The position numbers and the translations under genes are program-made. Positions 36,213 to 44,662 of a stretch of 64,000 bases of DNA are shown one piece after another. This stretch comes from Fibrobacteria bacterium (GTDB lineage: Bacteria; Fibrobacterota; Fibrobacteria; UBA5070): assembly GCA_020633825.1 (NCBI GenBank), contig JACKCV010000003.1, positions 434,001 to 498,000 on the forward strand, written 5' to 3'. The notes under the pieces are model-generated. The model was not told where the DNA came from. It saw nothing but the letters and a program-made list of their open reading frames with translations, and did not search any database. Positions within the stretch are counted from its first letter, which is position 1, and each line of letters starts with the position of its first letter.

Positions 36213-36386
36213 GCGTCTGCTATGATTTTGTCCCAAACGCAAAAGCGCCACCTCAAATCAGGAAGCATATCCATCTTAGAAACCCAATTCTGTACCATCT
36301 GCAGTGAAACAATAAGAAGATGATGCCTGCGGCGCTGAACCAAAAGCAACAAAAGTCAAAAATATTCCACTCGCTTAAAGCTCGGG

Positions 36387-36483
36387 ACCTAACGAACTGT
36401 ACAGGATATTAAGAAACGTAGAAGCCTGCGGCGCCATGAAAACAAAAAAACAAAGTCCTCACTCGCTTCCCTCGGAGCCTAAC
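36387..36483 (+). other. Two truncated attC half-sites
   Basis: ACCTAAC at 36387-36393 and GCCTAAC at 36477-36483 are each preceded by the usual tail (ctcgcttaaagctcggg and ctcgcttccctcggag) but neither is followed by a pairing arm or a GTTRRRY end. They look like 5' halves left by cassette decay or deletion. The whole 36213-36579 stretch is otherwise gene-free apart from the vapBC promoter. Confidence 0.65.
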
Positions 36484-36520
36484 GCATAATGCTCCAAAAA
36501 TGCGCCCACAAACTTGGTGC

Positions 36521-36549
36521 TTGACTTTCAAAATGTGCGCGTGTAGATT
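36521..36549 (+). promoter_or_regulatory. Promoter of the vapBC cassette
   Basis: TTGACT (36521-36526) and TAGATT (36544-36549) with a 17-bp spacer, 30 bp before vapB. A GGAGGTGA Shine-Dalgarno follows. Cassette toxin-antitoxin modules normally carry their own promoter, which fits. Confidence 0.6.
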
Positions 36550-36579
36550 CTTGTGTGAACCTATGCGTGGAGGTGATGC

Positions 36580-36777
36580 ATGCCAACAAACCTTGCACTC
36601 GATGACACTTTGTTGAATGAAGCTCTCGAAATTGGGCATTTGAAAACGAAGAAAGAGACAGTTACTCTTGCGCTAAAAGAGTTTATTGCAAAGCGGAAGC
36701 AATTCAAGCTACTCGAACTGGCTGGCTCTATTGAATATGATGAAAATTATGACTACAAAGCGATGAGGAATCGATGA
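36580..36777 (+). CDS. vapB: VapB-type antitoxin
   Basis: A 65-residue protein with strong GGAGGTG upstream. N-terminal ribbon-helix-helix type segment 'TNLALDDTLLNEALEIGHLK' with 'KKETVTLALKEFI', then a flexible toxin-binding tail ('ELAGSIEYDENYDYKAMRNR'). This is the common VapB (DUF2191-type) layout. Its stop overlaps the toxin start by 4 nt. Confidence 0.88.
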   Translation: MPTNLALDDTLLNEALEIGHLKTKKETVTLALKEFIAKRKQFKLLELAGSIEYDENYDYKAMRNR

Positions 36778-37181
36778 GCCACGTTCTTGTCGATACCAAT
36801 ATTTGGAGCACATTCTTTCGGCGGAACAAACCCGAAGATGATAGATTGCGATCAAATTTGGAAATGCTCATGCGCGAGAATCGAATTTTAATAATTGGCC
36901 CAATACGACAAGAAATTTTGACGGGCATCAAAGATCACGGAAAGTACTTGCTTCTGAAGGAATACTTGCGTGCTTATGAAGATCAGCCAATTACGACGGA
37001 AACCTATGAACTTGCCGCTCAAATAGCAAACGAATGTGCGAAAACTGGGATAGCCATGAGCTCCATAGATGCGACTATTGTTGCTGTGATCGTATCGGAA
37101 GGATATGAAATATACACCTATGATCAAGATTTCTTAAGATATAGGAACGTTGCGAAATTCATTCAATATCAAGAGCGATGA
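36774..37181 (+). CDS. vapC: VapC-type PIN-domain toxin ribonuclease
   Basis: A 135-residue PIN-domain RNase, expected to cleave tRNA or rRNA when free of VapB. Acidic catalytic residues are visible in 'VLVDTNIWS' (Asp7), 'GPIRQEILTG' (Glu), 'SSIDATIVAV' (Asp) and 'YTYDQDFLRY' (Asp). Full length and uninterrupted. As a cassette-borne addiction module it would stabilise the array against deletion (family knowledge). Confidence 0.93.
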   Translation: MSHVLVDTNIWSTFFRRNKPEDDRLRSNLEMLMRENRILIIGPIRQEILTGIKDHGKYLLLKEYLRAYEDQPITTETYELAAQIANECAKTGIAMSSIDATIVAVIVSEGYEIYTYDQDFLRYRNVAKFIQYQER

Positions 37182-37248
37182 GATAAATCAAAAAGATGCC
37201 TGCGGCGCCATGAAAAGAACAACAAATTCCTCACTCGCTTCGCTCGGA

Positions 37249-37333
37249 GCCTAACAAAATTATTCAATGTTGATCGCGCCAATTAACTCGGTCGCCTGTC
37301 GCTGGCGCGACAACATTAATAAATCTGTTAGGT
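37249..37333 (+). other. attC site 8 (long-loop relative of attC 4)
   Basis: From GCCTAAC (37249-37255) to GTTAGGT (37327-37333), 85 bp. Arms ttcaatgttgatcgcgcc and ggcgcgacaacattaat pair with bulges. Preceded by gcctgcggcgc at 37198 and ctcgcttcgctcggag. Number 7 is reserved here for the truncated half-sites at 36387-36483. Confidence 0.88.
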
Positions 37334-37367
37334 ACACTGCCGGGGCTGGCAGAGCACAAAAAATGAA

Positions 37368-39323
37368 ATGGATGATCTAATGGCGAGAAAAATCAAAACA
37401 ATTCGTGGCGCCATATCTTATCTGATTGTGTATGAAGAATGTGACAGCTTCAACTTCCCCTTAGATTTCGACTCGTTGGTGTCGCCTATCCGCAGAATGC
37501 CGATGTTCCCAGGGCAATTATACTCTGTTTCAATGGCGTACCCCGTATTGATGAATGAGGGCCGTGCCTATCCGCAAATTCACTTTGTAAAAGCGAAAGA
37601 CATCATAGATGTCCTACAAGGGCTTGAACAGTCAGATATTGTTGTTGTAATATGCAATTCGAGACTATGGATAGAAGTTGCATTAGGCAATTCGAGTACC
37701 AATACACTGTTATTAAGTCCCAAAAATGTTTATGACATTAAAAGCGATAGATATTTTTCTGACACTGATCAGTTGCTTGCGAAACTGAAAGAAATAACGG
37801 CATCCCCATTGTGGGTGAACCCGATTTCTGCAATACCACCAAATCAATTAAACCTAGGAAGCATTCAGCGGAATCAGAATCTGTACTTTATAAAGAATCA
37901 AATAACCTGTTACGTATGGAGCAACCGGCAAACGATAATTCAGGAGCAAGATGGGCCGTTTGAAGCAAACATCGAGGCGCGAATAATTGCAAATTACCAT
38001 GTGGTGAATCAAAGGCATTTTTTTAACAAACAATTTCTCCCAACTCTAATTTTGGCGATGCCAATAGCGTCCGTTGCCGAAAAGCAAGCCGCAAAGGTGT
38101 TTTCGCCAATCATTTCGCGCGATGATGCTGATTATGGTCTAATATCATATCTCCATTCGCTGCTAATGCTATCGCCATGCCTGTGTTTTGGTAAATTATC
38201 TGAAGACATTTACAACCAACTCTTAGTGTTTGCGCCAAAGGATAAGCACAGCTTGCCTTCAGCAAATAAGACAAACCGGTTGATGGAGAGGATTGGCAAG
38301 CAAGCGGTGAATGAAATTGTAACAGATCACGAAAAAGAAGCGATTATGTTACACGAACAAATATGTGCAATATCTGATTTTCCAGCAGAATGGATGCATT
38401 TCGATGGGGTTCCTTTAGCATTTTCTCATGATGTGTGTAGAGTTTCTTCTAAAGCGAAAGCAAGCGTTATAAGTCATTTCGTACGGCATACCAATCAATC
38501 ATTTTCAATATCAGAAAATATTACTGAAAAAACCCATGTAGTCATGTGTGCGCCCAATGACCCAGTTATGAAAGCGGCATATGGCCAGCAAATCGAAGCA
38601 TTTAAAAAGATCGGATTTGTTAATTACGCTATTATTGACTCAATATCAGGGCTATCAAATTACATAAAATTACACAAGCCTGAGATACTGATATTCGACT
38701 GTCATGGCGATTACATTCCAGAAAGCAGCGAGACTATCTTAAGAATAGGCAATGAAAGTCTCAATGGTGAGCTAGTGATTAAGAATCACATTGTTGCACC
38801 AATCATATTTTTGTCAGCTTGCTGTACCGGCCCAGCAAACGGAATACGATTGCCCATATCTGACAGCTTCTTTGAACGTGGTGCTTTAGCAGTTACAGCT
38901 ACGATGGTTCCAATGGATATTCTCCAAGGATCTATGCTTATCTTGAGGCTAATTAATAATTTAACGTATGCGCAAAAGAATGGAGTCCATAGAAATTGGC
39001 TAAGCTTCGTGTCGCATCTAACAAGAACATTTTTTCTAACTAATATTATCAGGAATGACAAAAGTAGTAGCGCATTGTGCGATTACCCCGAATCAGAGCT
39101 CGAAATCGACCCAACCCTAGTTAAGCTTGATCAGAAATGGCGTTCCCCAACAATTGACGCTACGAAGACAATGATTCCAGAATATCGAAACGATATTTAT
39201 AAGTTATGGAAGGAGAAATGCGGCGGCGGCGTGCCGCCAGAGCACTTGTTTTACACCCATCTTGGACGCATGGATTTAATTGGATTTGATTCGTGGTTTT
39301 CAAATTTTGAAATCGAAACATAA
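37368..39323 (+). CDS. CHAT-domain (caspase-like) protease, cassette-borne
   Basis: A 651-residue AT-rich gene starting 35 bp after attC 8 (alternative start at 37380). The C-terminal third is a CHAT peptidase domain: 'EILIFDCHGDYIPESS' with catalytic-type His446, 'PIIFLSACCTGPANG' with catalytic-type Cys485, then 'FFERGALAVTATMVPMDI' and a helix ('SMLILRLINNLTYA'), the order found in CHAT proteins. Residues 1 to about 400 do not match the TPR arrays of many CHAT proteins and I cannot name them. No signal peptide. CHAT proteases act in several phage-defence and cell-death systems (known); by analogy this is a candidate defence effector with the downstream small protein as partner or substrate (inference). 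Confidence 0.8.
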   Translation: MDDLMARKIKTIRGAISYLIVYEECDSFNFPLDFDSLVSPIRRMPMFPGQLYSVSMAYPVLMNEGRAYPQIHFVKAKDIIDVLQGLEQSDIVVVICNSRLWIEVALGNSSTNTLLLSPKNVYDIKSDRYFSDTDQLLAKLKEITASPLWVNPISAIPPNQLNLGSIQRNQNLYFIKNQITCYVWSNRQTIIQEQDGPFEANIEARIIANYHVVNQRHFFNKQFLPTLILAMPIASVAEKQAAKVFSPIISRDDADYGLISYLHSLLMLSPCLCFGKLSEDIYNQLLVFAPKDKHSLPSANKTNRLMERIGKQAVNEIVTDHEKEAIMLHEQICAISDFPAEWMHFDGVPLAFSHDVCRVSSKAKASVISHFVRHTNQSFSISENITEKTHVVMCAPNDPVMKAAYGQQIEAFKKIGFVNYAIIDSISGLSNYIKLHKPEILIFDCHGDYIPESSETILRIGNESLNGELVIKNHIVAPIIFLSACCTGPANGIRLPISDSFFERGALAVTATMVPMDILQGSMLILRLINNLTYAQKNGVHRNWLSFVSHLTRTFFLTNIIRNDKSSSALCDYPESELEIDPTLVKLDQKWRSPTIDATKTMIPEYRNDIYKLWKEKCGGGVPPEHLFYTHLGRMDLIGFDSWFSNFEIET

Positions 39324-39361
39324 CTCAATGAGTCTAACAAGTCTAGTCGAAAGGATTGATT

Positions 39362-39622
39362 GTGCAGAAAGCAAACAGAGTGACAAATATTCGGGTTGGA
39401 GTCGGATACCCGATTGTTGAGCTATTTCTTGACATTAAAAATGATCCCCAAATATTCTCCAAGCAAGAAATTGAATCAGTAATCAAGAAGTATGACCATT
39501 CAATGAGCTTCTCAAACACGCCCATCAAAAAATCTGTTATGAAGGCATTTCGAGGCGCAAGAAAGATTATTGCCGCATACTTGGAGCAGTATCCATTCGA
39601 TAGCTTCACCATTTCCAAATAG
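39362..39622 (+). CDS. Small partner protein of the CHAT protease
   Basis: An 86-residue protein, GTG start with AAGGA 6 nt upstream (TTG at 39356 is possible but too close). It begins 38 bp after the CHAT stop with no attC between, so both belong to one cassette. Basic, alpha/beta in appearance, with 'IRVGVGYPIVELFLDIKND' and 'IKKSVMKAFRGARKIIAAYL'. No recognised family. Possible regulator, sensor or cleavage substrate. Confidence 0.6.
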   Translation: MQKANRVTNIRVGVGYPIVELFLDIKNDPQIFSKQEIESVIKKYDHSMSFSNTPIKKSVMKAFRGARKIIAAYLEQYPFDSFTISK

Positions 39623-39650
39623 TGCAGCCCGAATTTTGAAACATTAATTT

Positions 39651-39727
39651 CCCTAACAAGCCCGCTGAACCTTGATCCCGGCATTAACTTGGTAATACGG
39701 ATTTGGCCGGGACAAGGTTAGCAGGGC
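39651..39727 (+). other. attC site 9, truncated by transposon insertion
   Basis: Starts at CCCTAAC (39651-39657), followed by aagcccgctgaaccttgatcc; the returning arm ccgggacaaggttagcaggg is present, but the sequence departs from the expected cttgttaggg after 39727. The missing GTTAGG end shows that the adjoining IS3-type element, or a linked deletion, removed the last bases. It is the last detectable attC of the array. Confidence 0.7.
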
Positions 39728-40156
39728 GGTATGCGCCAGCGAGACGTGAGACATCCTTTCGCCTAAATTTAGGCTAGCGAGGTTCTCATGACAGACACAG
39801 GACCATCCCTTCGTTCGAGTGAGCGCGTGGACGACAAGCCCAAGCGCCGGCAGTACAGCCCTGAGTACAAGCTCCGGATCCTTCAGGAGATCGACAGCTC
39901 GCGAGAGGAGCGTGGCTCCATTGGCCGGATCATCCGCCGAGAGGGGCTGTACGCGGCCCAGGTTGCCCTGTGGCGACGCGACCTGGAGGAACAGATTGGA
40001 CGCGGAGTGGAAGCCCGTAAACGAGGCCCCAAGCCGGACCCGACCAAGGAGGTCCGGCATGAAAAGGACCGGCTGGAGCGCCAGCTGGCCAAAGCCAAGG
40101 AAGAGAATCGACGTAACCGCTCGGTGATCCCCTCTGGAATCACCTGATTCGGAGGA

Positions 40157-41776
40157 TTATCGCTTGGCGATGGCCCATTGGTAGGGCGTGAGATCATGGC
40201 AGAGGTTTCCCTCGTGGCGGATCTTCACGCGTAGCAGGACGTCGGCGAGGTATTCGGCCGGGTCGATTCCCAGCATCTTGCATGTACCCACCAGGGATAT
40301 CACCAGAGCCGATCGCTTGGCCCCCTCGTCAGATCCGGCAAACATCCAATTCTTCCGCCCGACGGCGATGGGCCGAATGGCGCGTTCGATGATGTTGTTG
40401 TCCAGATCCACCCGCGCGTGTTCCAGGCACAGACGCAGCCGAGGCATCTGGTTGTCCAGGTACCCGATGGCCGTGCCCAGACTTCCCTTGGGAAGCGCGT
40501 TGATCTTCGCCGCGCGGTTCCACGCCGCGATGGCGTCGATCACGGGCGCCATGTGCTTGCATCGCAGGCGTACGACCAGCAGATCCTTCGCCTCCTGTGA
40601 CAGTTTCCGGTCAAGCCCAGCCTCTCGTTTCGCCATCCGATCCACCAGGTCGCAGATTCGTCCGTTCGCCTCGTAGAGCTTCGCGATCAGCTTCAGCGGC
40701 TCGTTGGCTTCGCGGTATCCCGTCTCCAGTGCGTCCATGAATTTGCGCCGCGCATGGGCCCAGCAGGCGGCGTGCACCACGTCGGGGCGATTCTCGAACA
40801 GGCGTTCGTAGGCGGGGTATCCGTCGGTGAGGACGACTCCCGTCACACCCTCGAGGAGCTCCTTGGCCACGGCATGATGGCGCCCTGGCGCATAGTGGAA
40901 CGATACGCCCACGGGCGATCCGTCCAGGTTGCGCCCCAGCACCGCCCAGAGGTATCCCGTGCTGGTGCGTCCGCGTCCGTTCTTGTCCTTGTCGCCTCGC
41001 TGCACACGCAACGTCGTCTCGTCGGCGTGCAGGCAGCCACAGGTGCGCAGCTCGTGCTCCATCGCCCTCTGGATGGGCCCCAGGAGATCGAACACAGCCG
41101 CGATCCATCCGATCATCGTCGACTCGGCGATCTCGACCCCCCAGCGCTTGAACTGGGATGCGACGCGATGCAAGGGGAGGTGATCGAGGTACTTCGCAAG
41201 AAGCACCCACGTCACGAGATCGACACTGGGGATGCCCTTGTCGATCACGGCGATGGCCGGTGGGACCTGGGTCACGCCGCGCTCGGTGCACACGCGGCAG
41301 ACGTATTTGGGACGCACATAGCGCCGCACCACGAACCGGGGTGAAACGATGTGCAGCTCTTCGCGCACGTCCTCGCCGATGCGCACAAGTTCAGTTCCGC
41401 ACCCTCCGCAAAGCTTCTCCTCGTCGGAAACATCCAGGAGGATCTCTTCGACGGGAAGCCCCTCAGGAAAGGCCTCGCGGCCATGACCGGCCTTGGGTGC
41501 ACCCTTGCGCTCGTGGGCCGGAACGGTCACGGTCGAAGGAGCGGAAGCGGGCACATCGTTGCCAAACAAATCCGGCGAGGTCGTTCCCGGAAGTTGCGGC
41601 GGAAGCTTCTCGCTTCGATTGCCGAACATCTGGCGTTTGAGCCATTCCAGCTGCTCGCGCACTTGGCGAAGCTCTCCTTCGAGATGCTGGTTGCGCGACC
41701 GGAGCGACTCGACTTCGGCGGCATCGGTGATGACGTTTTTCGTCGCCACCGCAGGTTTGGACTCGCTTTTCGGCAC
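40157..41776 (-). CDS. tnpC: IS66 transposase TnpC (copy 1)
   Basis: A 539-residue IS66 transposase. N-terminal coiled coil ('QHLEGELRQVREQLEWLKRQ'), 'MFGNRSEKL', zinc-binding region with 'LCGGCGTEL' and 'YVCRVC', then DDE motifs 'LHADETTLRV', 'VLTDGYPAYERL' and 'NIIERAIRPIAVGRKNWMFA'. Full length and intact. Confidence 0.96.
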   Translation of the reverse strand: MPKSESKPAVATKNVITDAAEVESLRSRNQHLEGELRQVREQLEWLKRQMFGNRSEKLPPQLPGTTSPDLFGNDVPASAPSTVTVPAHERKGAPKAGHGREAFPEGLPVEEILLDVSDEEKLCGGCGTELVRIGEDVREELHIVSPRFVVRRYVRPKYVCRVCTERGVTQVPPAIAVIDKGIPSVDLVTWVLLAKYLDHLPLHRVASQFKRWGVEIAESTMIGWIAAVFDLLGPIQRAMEHELRTCGCLHADETTLRVQRGDKDKNGRGRTSTGYLWAVLGRNLDGSPVGVSFHYAPGRHHAVAKELLEGVTGVVLTDGYPAYERLFENRPDVVHAACWAHARRKFMDALETGYREANEPLKLIAKLYEANGRICDLVDRMAKREAGLDRKLSQEAKDLLVVRLRCKHMAPVIDAIAAWNRAAKINALPKGSLGTAIGYLDNQMPRLRLCLEHARVDLDNNIIERAIRPIAVGRKNWMFAGSDEGAKRSALVISLVGTCKMLGIDPAEYLADVLLRVKIRHEGNLCHDLTPYQWAIAKR

Positions 41777-41824
41777 GTCCTCAATGTACCCCGGAACGCC
41801 GATGAATGCTGGTCTTTTCTGGCC

Positions 41825-42178
41825 TCACACCGGGGCCGAGGAACATCGTTCGATACGGAATCGTGGCAGCTTCCGGATTCCCTTGGCGACGATCCCTTCG
41901 AGGATCATCGACAGCTCCACGGAGGAGATCGGACCATGCTGATCGCCAGGGCGAAACGTGCCGCGTTCCAGGCGCTTGTGCCAGATGGCCCATCCGGTCT
42001 CGTCCCACCACAAAGCCTTCACCTGGTCGCGGCGGCGATTGAAGAACACGAAGACTCGACCGCTGGTGGGATCCTCCTGGAGGGGATCGCGACAGAGATT
42101 GGACAAGCCGTCGAACGACTTACGCATGTCCGCTGGTTGGCGACTGACGAAGAGCCGGAGAGACGAGGGCATCAGCAT
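41825..42178 (-). CDS. tnpB: IS66 accessory protein TnpB (copy 1)
   Basis: A 117-residue IS66 Orf2 protein required for transposition, function unknown in detail. Recognised by 'QPADMRKSFDGLSNLC', 'GRVFVFFNRRRDQVKALWWD' and 'YKRLE'-like 'WHKRLERGTF'. It precedes tnpC with a 48-bp gap and overlaps the upstream small ORF by 7 nt. Confidence 0.93.
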   Translation of the reverse strand: MLMPSSLRLFVSRQPADMRKSFDGLSNLCRDPLQEDPTSGRVFVFFNRRRDQVKALWWDETGWAIWHKRLERGTFRPGDQHGPISSVELSMILEGIVAKGIRKLPRFRIERCSSAPV

Positions 42179-42387
42179 TCGACGCCCCCCTCATCCAAGT
42201 GAACGATGATCTCGTCAAACTCCGGAGGTTGGGATCCAAGGAGATGTGTGCGATCCTTGGACCAGCGGCAACGAAGCCTCCGGAACTGCCGGATCAGACG
42301 ATCGATCTCCGAGGAGCGGAGCGGGGGCGATGAAGGGCGTGGCTTCACAGGTTCTCCTGCCGTTGCGGCGTGAAAAACCGAGATCAA
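42172..42387 (-). CDS. Small ORF in the TnpA position of IS66 copy 1
   Basis: A 71-residue ORF at the upstream end of the element, overlapping tnpB. It is Arg-rich ('RLIRQFRRLRCRWSKDR') and shorter than typical IS66 TnpA, without an obvious helix-turn-helix. Its position argues for an accessory IS gene; it could be a reduced TnpA. Confidence 0.5.
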   Translation of the reverse strand: MISVFHAATAGEPVKPRPSSPPLRSSEIDRLIRQFRRLRCRWSKDRTHLLGSQPPEFDEIIVHLDEGGVEC

Positions 42388-42508
42388 TTCGCGAAAGCCA
42401 TTCCTGGAGAGGGGATCACCGAGGGGTTACGAATCGACAACTGCGACTGATCATCGCCGCTCAAAAAAAAATTGCGGAGATGTTCCCCGACACGAGCGAG
42501 AACGACGA

Positions 42509-42596
42509 GTGACCCTCGCCTTGTCCCTGGTGGAGAGGGGTTGCCAACCGAAGGTGGTCTGCTTCGGCTTGGGCTTACCTCGTGCGACGTTCTATC
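42509..42596 (+). pseudogene. IS3-family OrfB fragment (5' end only)
   Basis: Starts at a GTG overlapping the orfA stop (GTGA) and reads 'VTLALSLVERGCQPKVVCFG' and 'LPRATFY' before IS66 copy 2 begins. This matches the short N-terminal helix region of IS3 OrfB; the DDE catalytic core is absent. Confidence 0.75.
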
Positions 42597-42640
42597 GTAA
42601 CCGCTCGGTGATCCCCTCTGGAATCACCTGATTCGGAGGA

Positions 42641-44260
42641 TTATCGCTTGGCGATGGCCCATTGGTAGGGCGTGAGATCATGGCAGAGGTTTCCCTCGTG
42701 GCGGATCTTCACGCGTAGCAGGACGTCGGCGAGGTATTCGGCCGGGTCGATTCCCAGCATCTTGCATGTACCCACCAGGGATATCACCAGAGCCGATCGC
42801 TTGGCCCCCTCGTCAGATCCGGCAAACATCCAATTCTTCCGCCCGACGGCGATGGGCCGAATGGCGCGTTCGATGATGTTGTTGTCCAGATCCACCCGCG
42901 CGTGTTCCAGGCACAGACGCAGCCGAGGCATCTGGTTGTCCAGGTACCCGATGGCCGTGCCCAGACTTCCCTTGGGAAGCGCGTTGATCTTCGCCGCGCG
43001 GTTCCACGCCGCGATGGCGTCGATCACGGGCGCCATGTGCTTGCATCGCAGGCGTACGACCAGCAGATCCTTCGCCTCCTGTGACAGTTTCCGGTCAAGC
43101 CCAGCCTCTCGTTTCGCCATCCGATCCACCAGGTCGCAGATTCGTCCGTTCGCCTCGTAGAGCTTCGCGATCAGCTTCAGCGGCTCGTTGGCTTCGCGGT
43201 ATCCCGTCTCCAGTGCGTCCATGAATTTGCGCCGCGCATGGGCCCAGCAGGCGGCGTGCACCACGTCGGGGCGATTCTCGAACAGGCGTTCGTAGGCGGG
43301 GTATCCGTCGGTGAGGACGACTCCCGTCACACCCTCGAGGAGCTCCTTGGCCACGGCATGATGGCGCCCTGGCGCATAGTGGAACGATACACCCACGGGC
43401 GATCCGTCCAGGTTGCGCCCCAGCACCGCCCAGAGGTATCCCGTGCTGGTGCGTCCGCGTCCGTTCTTGTCCTTGTCGCCTCGCTGCACACGCAACGTCG
43501 TCTCGTCGGCGTGCAGGCAGCCACAGGTGCGCAGCTCGTGCTCCATCGCCCTCTGGATGGGCCCCAGGAGATCGAACACAGCCGCGATCCATCCGATCAT
43601 CGTCGACTCGGCGATCTCGACCCCCCAGCGCTTGAACTGGGATGCGACGCGATGCAAGGGGAGGTGATCGAGGTACTTCGCAAGAAGCACCCACGTCACG
43701 AGATCGACACTGGGGACGCCCTTGTCGATCACGGCGATGGCCGGTGGGACCTGGGTCACGCCGCGCTCGGTGCACACGCGGCAGACGTATTTGGGACGCA
43801 CATAGCGCCGCACCACGAACCGGGGTGAAACGATGTGCAGCTCTTCGCGCACGTCCTCGCCGATGCGCACAAGTTCAGTTCCGCACCCTCCGCAAAGCTT
43901 CTCCTCGTCGGAAACATCCAGGAGGATCTCTTCGACGGGAAGCCCCTCAGGAAAGGCCTCGCGGCCATGACCGGCCTTGGGTGCACCCTTGCGCTCGTGG
44001 GCCGGAACGGTCACGGTCGAAGGAGCGGAAGCGGGCACATCGTTGCCAAACAAATCCGGCGAGGTCGTTCCCGGAAGTTGCGGCGGAAGCTTCTCGCTTC
44101 GATTGCCGAACATCTGGCGTTTGAGCCATTCCAGCTGCTCGCGCACTTGGCGAAGCTCTCCTTCGAGATGCTGGTTGCGCGACCGGAGCGACTCGACTTC
44201 GGCGGCATCGGTGATGACGTTTTTCGTCGCCACCGCAGGTTTGGACTCGCTTTTCGGCAC
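42641..44260 (-). CDS. tnpC: IS66 transposase TnpC (copy 2)
   Basis: A 539-residue protein identical to copy 1 except for one visible residue (Val for Ile in 'DKGVPSVDLVTW'). All DDE motifs are kept, so it is probably functional and can supply transposase for both copies. Confidence 0.96.
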   Translation of the reverse strand: MPKSESKPAVATKNVITDAAEVESLRSRNQHLEGELRQVREQLEWLKRQMFGNRSEKLPPQLPGTTSPDLFGNDVPASAPSTVTVPAHERKGAPKAGHGREAFPEGLPVEEILLDVSDEEKLCGGCGTELVRIGEDVREELHIVSPRFVVRRYVRPKYVCRVCTERGVTQVPPAIAVIDKGVPSVDLVTWVLLAKYLDHLPLHRVASQFKRWGVEIAESTMIGWIAAVFDLLGPIQRAMEHELRTCGCLHADETTLRVQRGDKDKNGRGRTSTGYLWAVLGRNLDGSPVGVSFHYAPGRHHAVAKELLEGVTGVVLTDGYPAYERLFENRPDVVHAACWAHARRKFMDALETGYREANEPLKLIAKLYEANGRICDLVDRMAKREAGLDRKLSQEAKDLLVVRLRCKHMAPVIDAIAAWNRAAKINALPKGSLGTAIGYLDNQMPRLRLCLEHARVDLDNNIIERAIRPIAVGRKNWMFAGSDEGAKRSALVISLVGTCKMLGIDPAEYLADVLLRVKIRHEGNLCHDLTPYQWAIAKR

Positions 44261-44308
44261 GTCCTCAATGTACCCCGGAACGCCGATGAATGCTGGTCTT
44301 TTCTGGCC

Positions 44309-44662
44309 TCACACCGGGGCCGAGGAACATCGTTCGATACGGAATCGTGGCAGCTTCCGGATTCCCTTGGCGACGATCCCTTCGAGGATCATCGACAGCT
44401 CCACGGAGGAGATCGGACCATGCTGATCGCCAGGGCGAAACGTGCCGCGTTCCAGGCGCTTGTGCCAGATGGCCCATCCGGTCTCGTCCCACCACAAAGC
44501 CTTCACCTGGTCGCGGCGGCGATTGAAGAACACGAAGACTCGACCGCTGGTGGGATCCTCCTGGAGGGGATCGCGACAGAGATTGGACAAGCCGTCGAAC
44601 GACTTACGCATGTCCGCTGGTTGGCGACTGACGAAGAGCCGGAGAGACGAGGGCATCAGCAT
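44309..44662 (-). CDS. tnpB: IS66 accessory protein TnpB (copy 2)
   Basis: A 117-residue protein with the same sequence as copy 1. The arrangement relative to tnpC and the small upstream ORF is unchanged. Confidence 0.93.
   Translation of the reverse strand: MLMPSSLRLFVSRQPADMRKSFDGLSNLCRDPLQEDPTSGRVFVFFNRRRDQVKALWWDETGWAIWHKRLERGTFRPGDQHGPISSVELSMILEGIVAKGIRKLPRFRIERCSSAPV

Larger units (their letters stand above)
40113..42430 (-). mobile_element. IS66-family element, copy 1, with 8-bp target duplication
   Basis: A 2318-bp element with inverted ends GTAACCGCTCGGTGATCCCC and, at the other end, GTAACCCCTCGGTGATCCCC. It is flanked by GAATCGAC at 40105-40112 and 42431-42438, so it is a clean transposition. 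It encodes three minus-strand genes. Confidence 0.96.
39788..42512 (+). pseudogene. IS3-family OrfA (HTH transposase subunit), split by IS66 copy 1
   Basis: Coding parts are 39788-40112 and 42439-42512. Removing IS66 and one duplicated GAATCGAC gives one open frame of 132 codons: 'KRRQYSPEYKLRILQEIDSS', 'GRIIRREGLYAAQVALWRRD', 'KRGPKPDP', then 'KEENRRQLRLIIAAQKKIA'. This is the helix-turn-helix plus leucine-zipper layout of IS3-family OrfA. Confidence 0.88.
39728..42596 (+). mobile_element. IS3-type element remnant, interrupted by IS66 copy 1 and truncated by IS66 copy 2
   Basis: Comprises sequence 39728-40112, continued at 42431-42596 after the inserted IS66. It carries orfA (whole once the IS66 is removed) and only the first 29 codons of orfB. 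The left terminal repeat was not defined exactly; the right end is lost. Confidence 0.75.

Noticed and set aside
37368..38560. TPR repeats in the N-terminus of the CHAT protein
   Set aside because: No regular 34-residue pattern could be found, so the protein is not described as a TPR-CHAT.
41351..42202. 283-codon plus-strand open frame across IS66 (also at 43835-44686)
   Set aside because: Antisense shadow of tnpC/tnpB; no likeness to known proteins.
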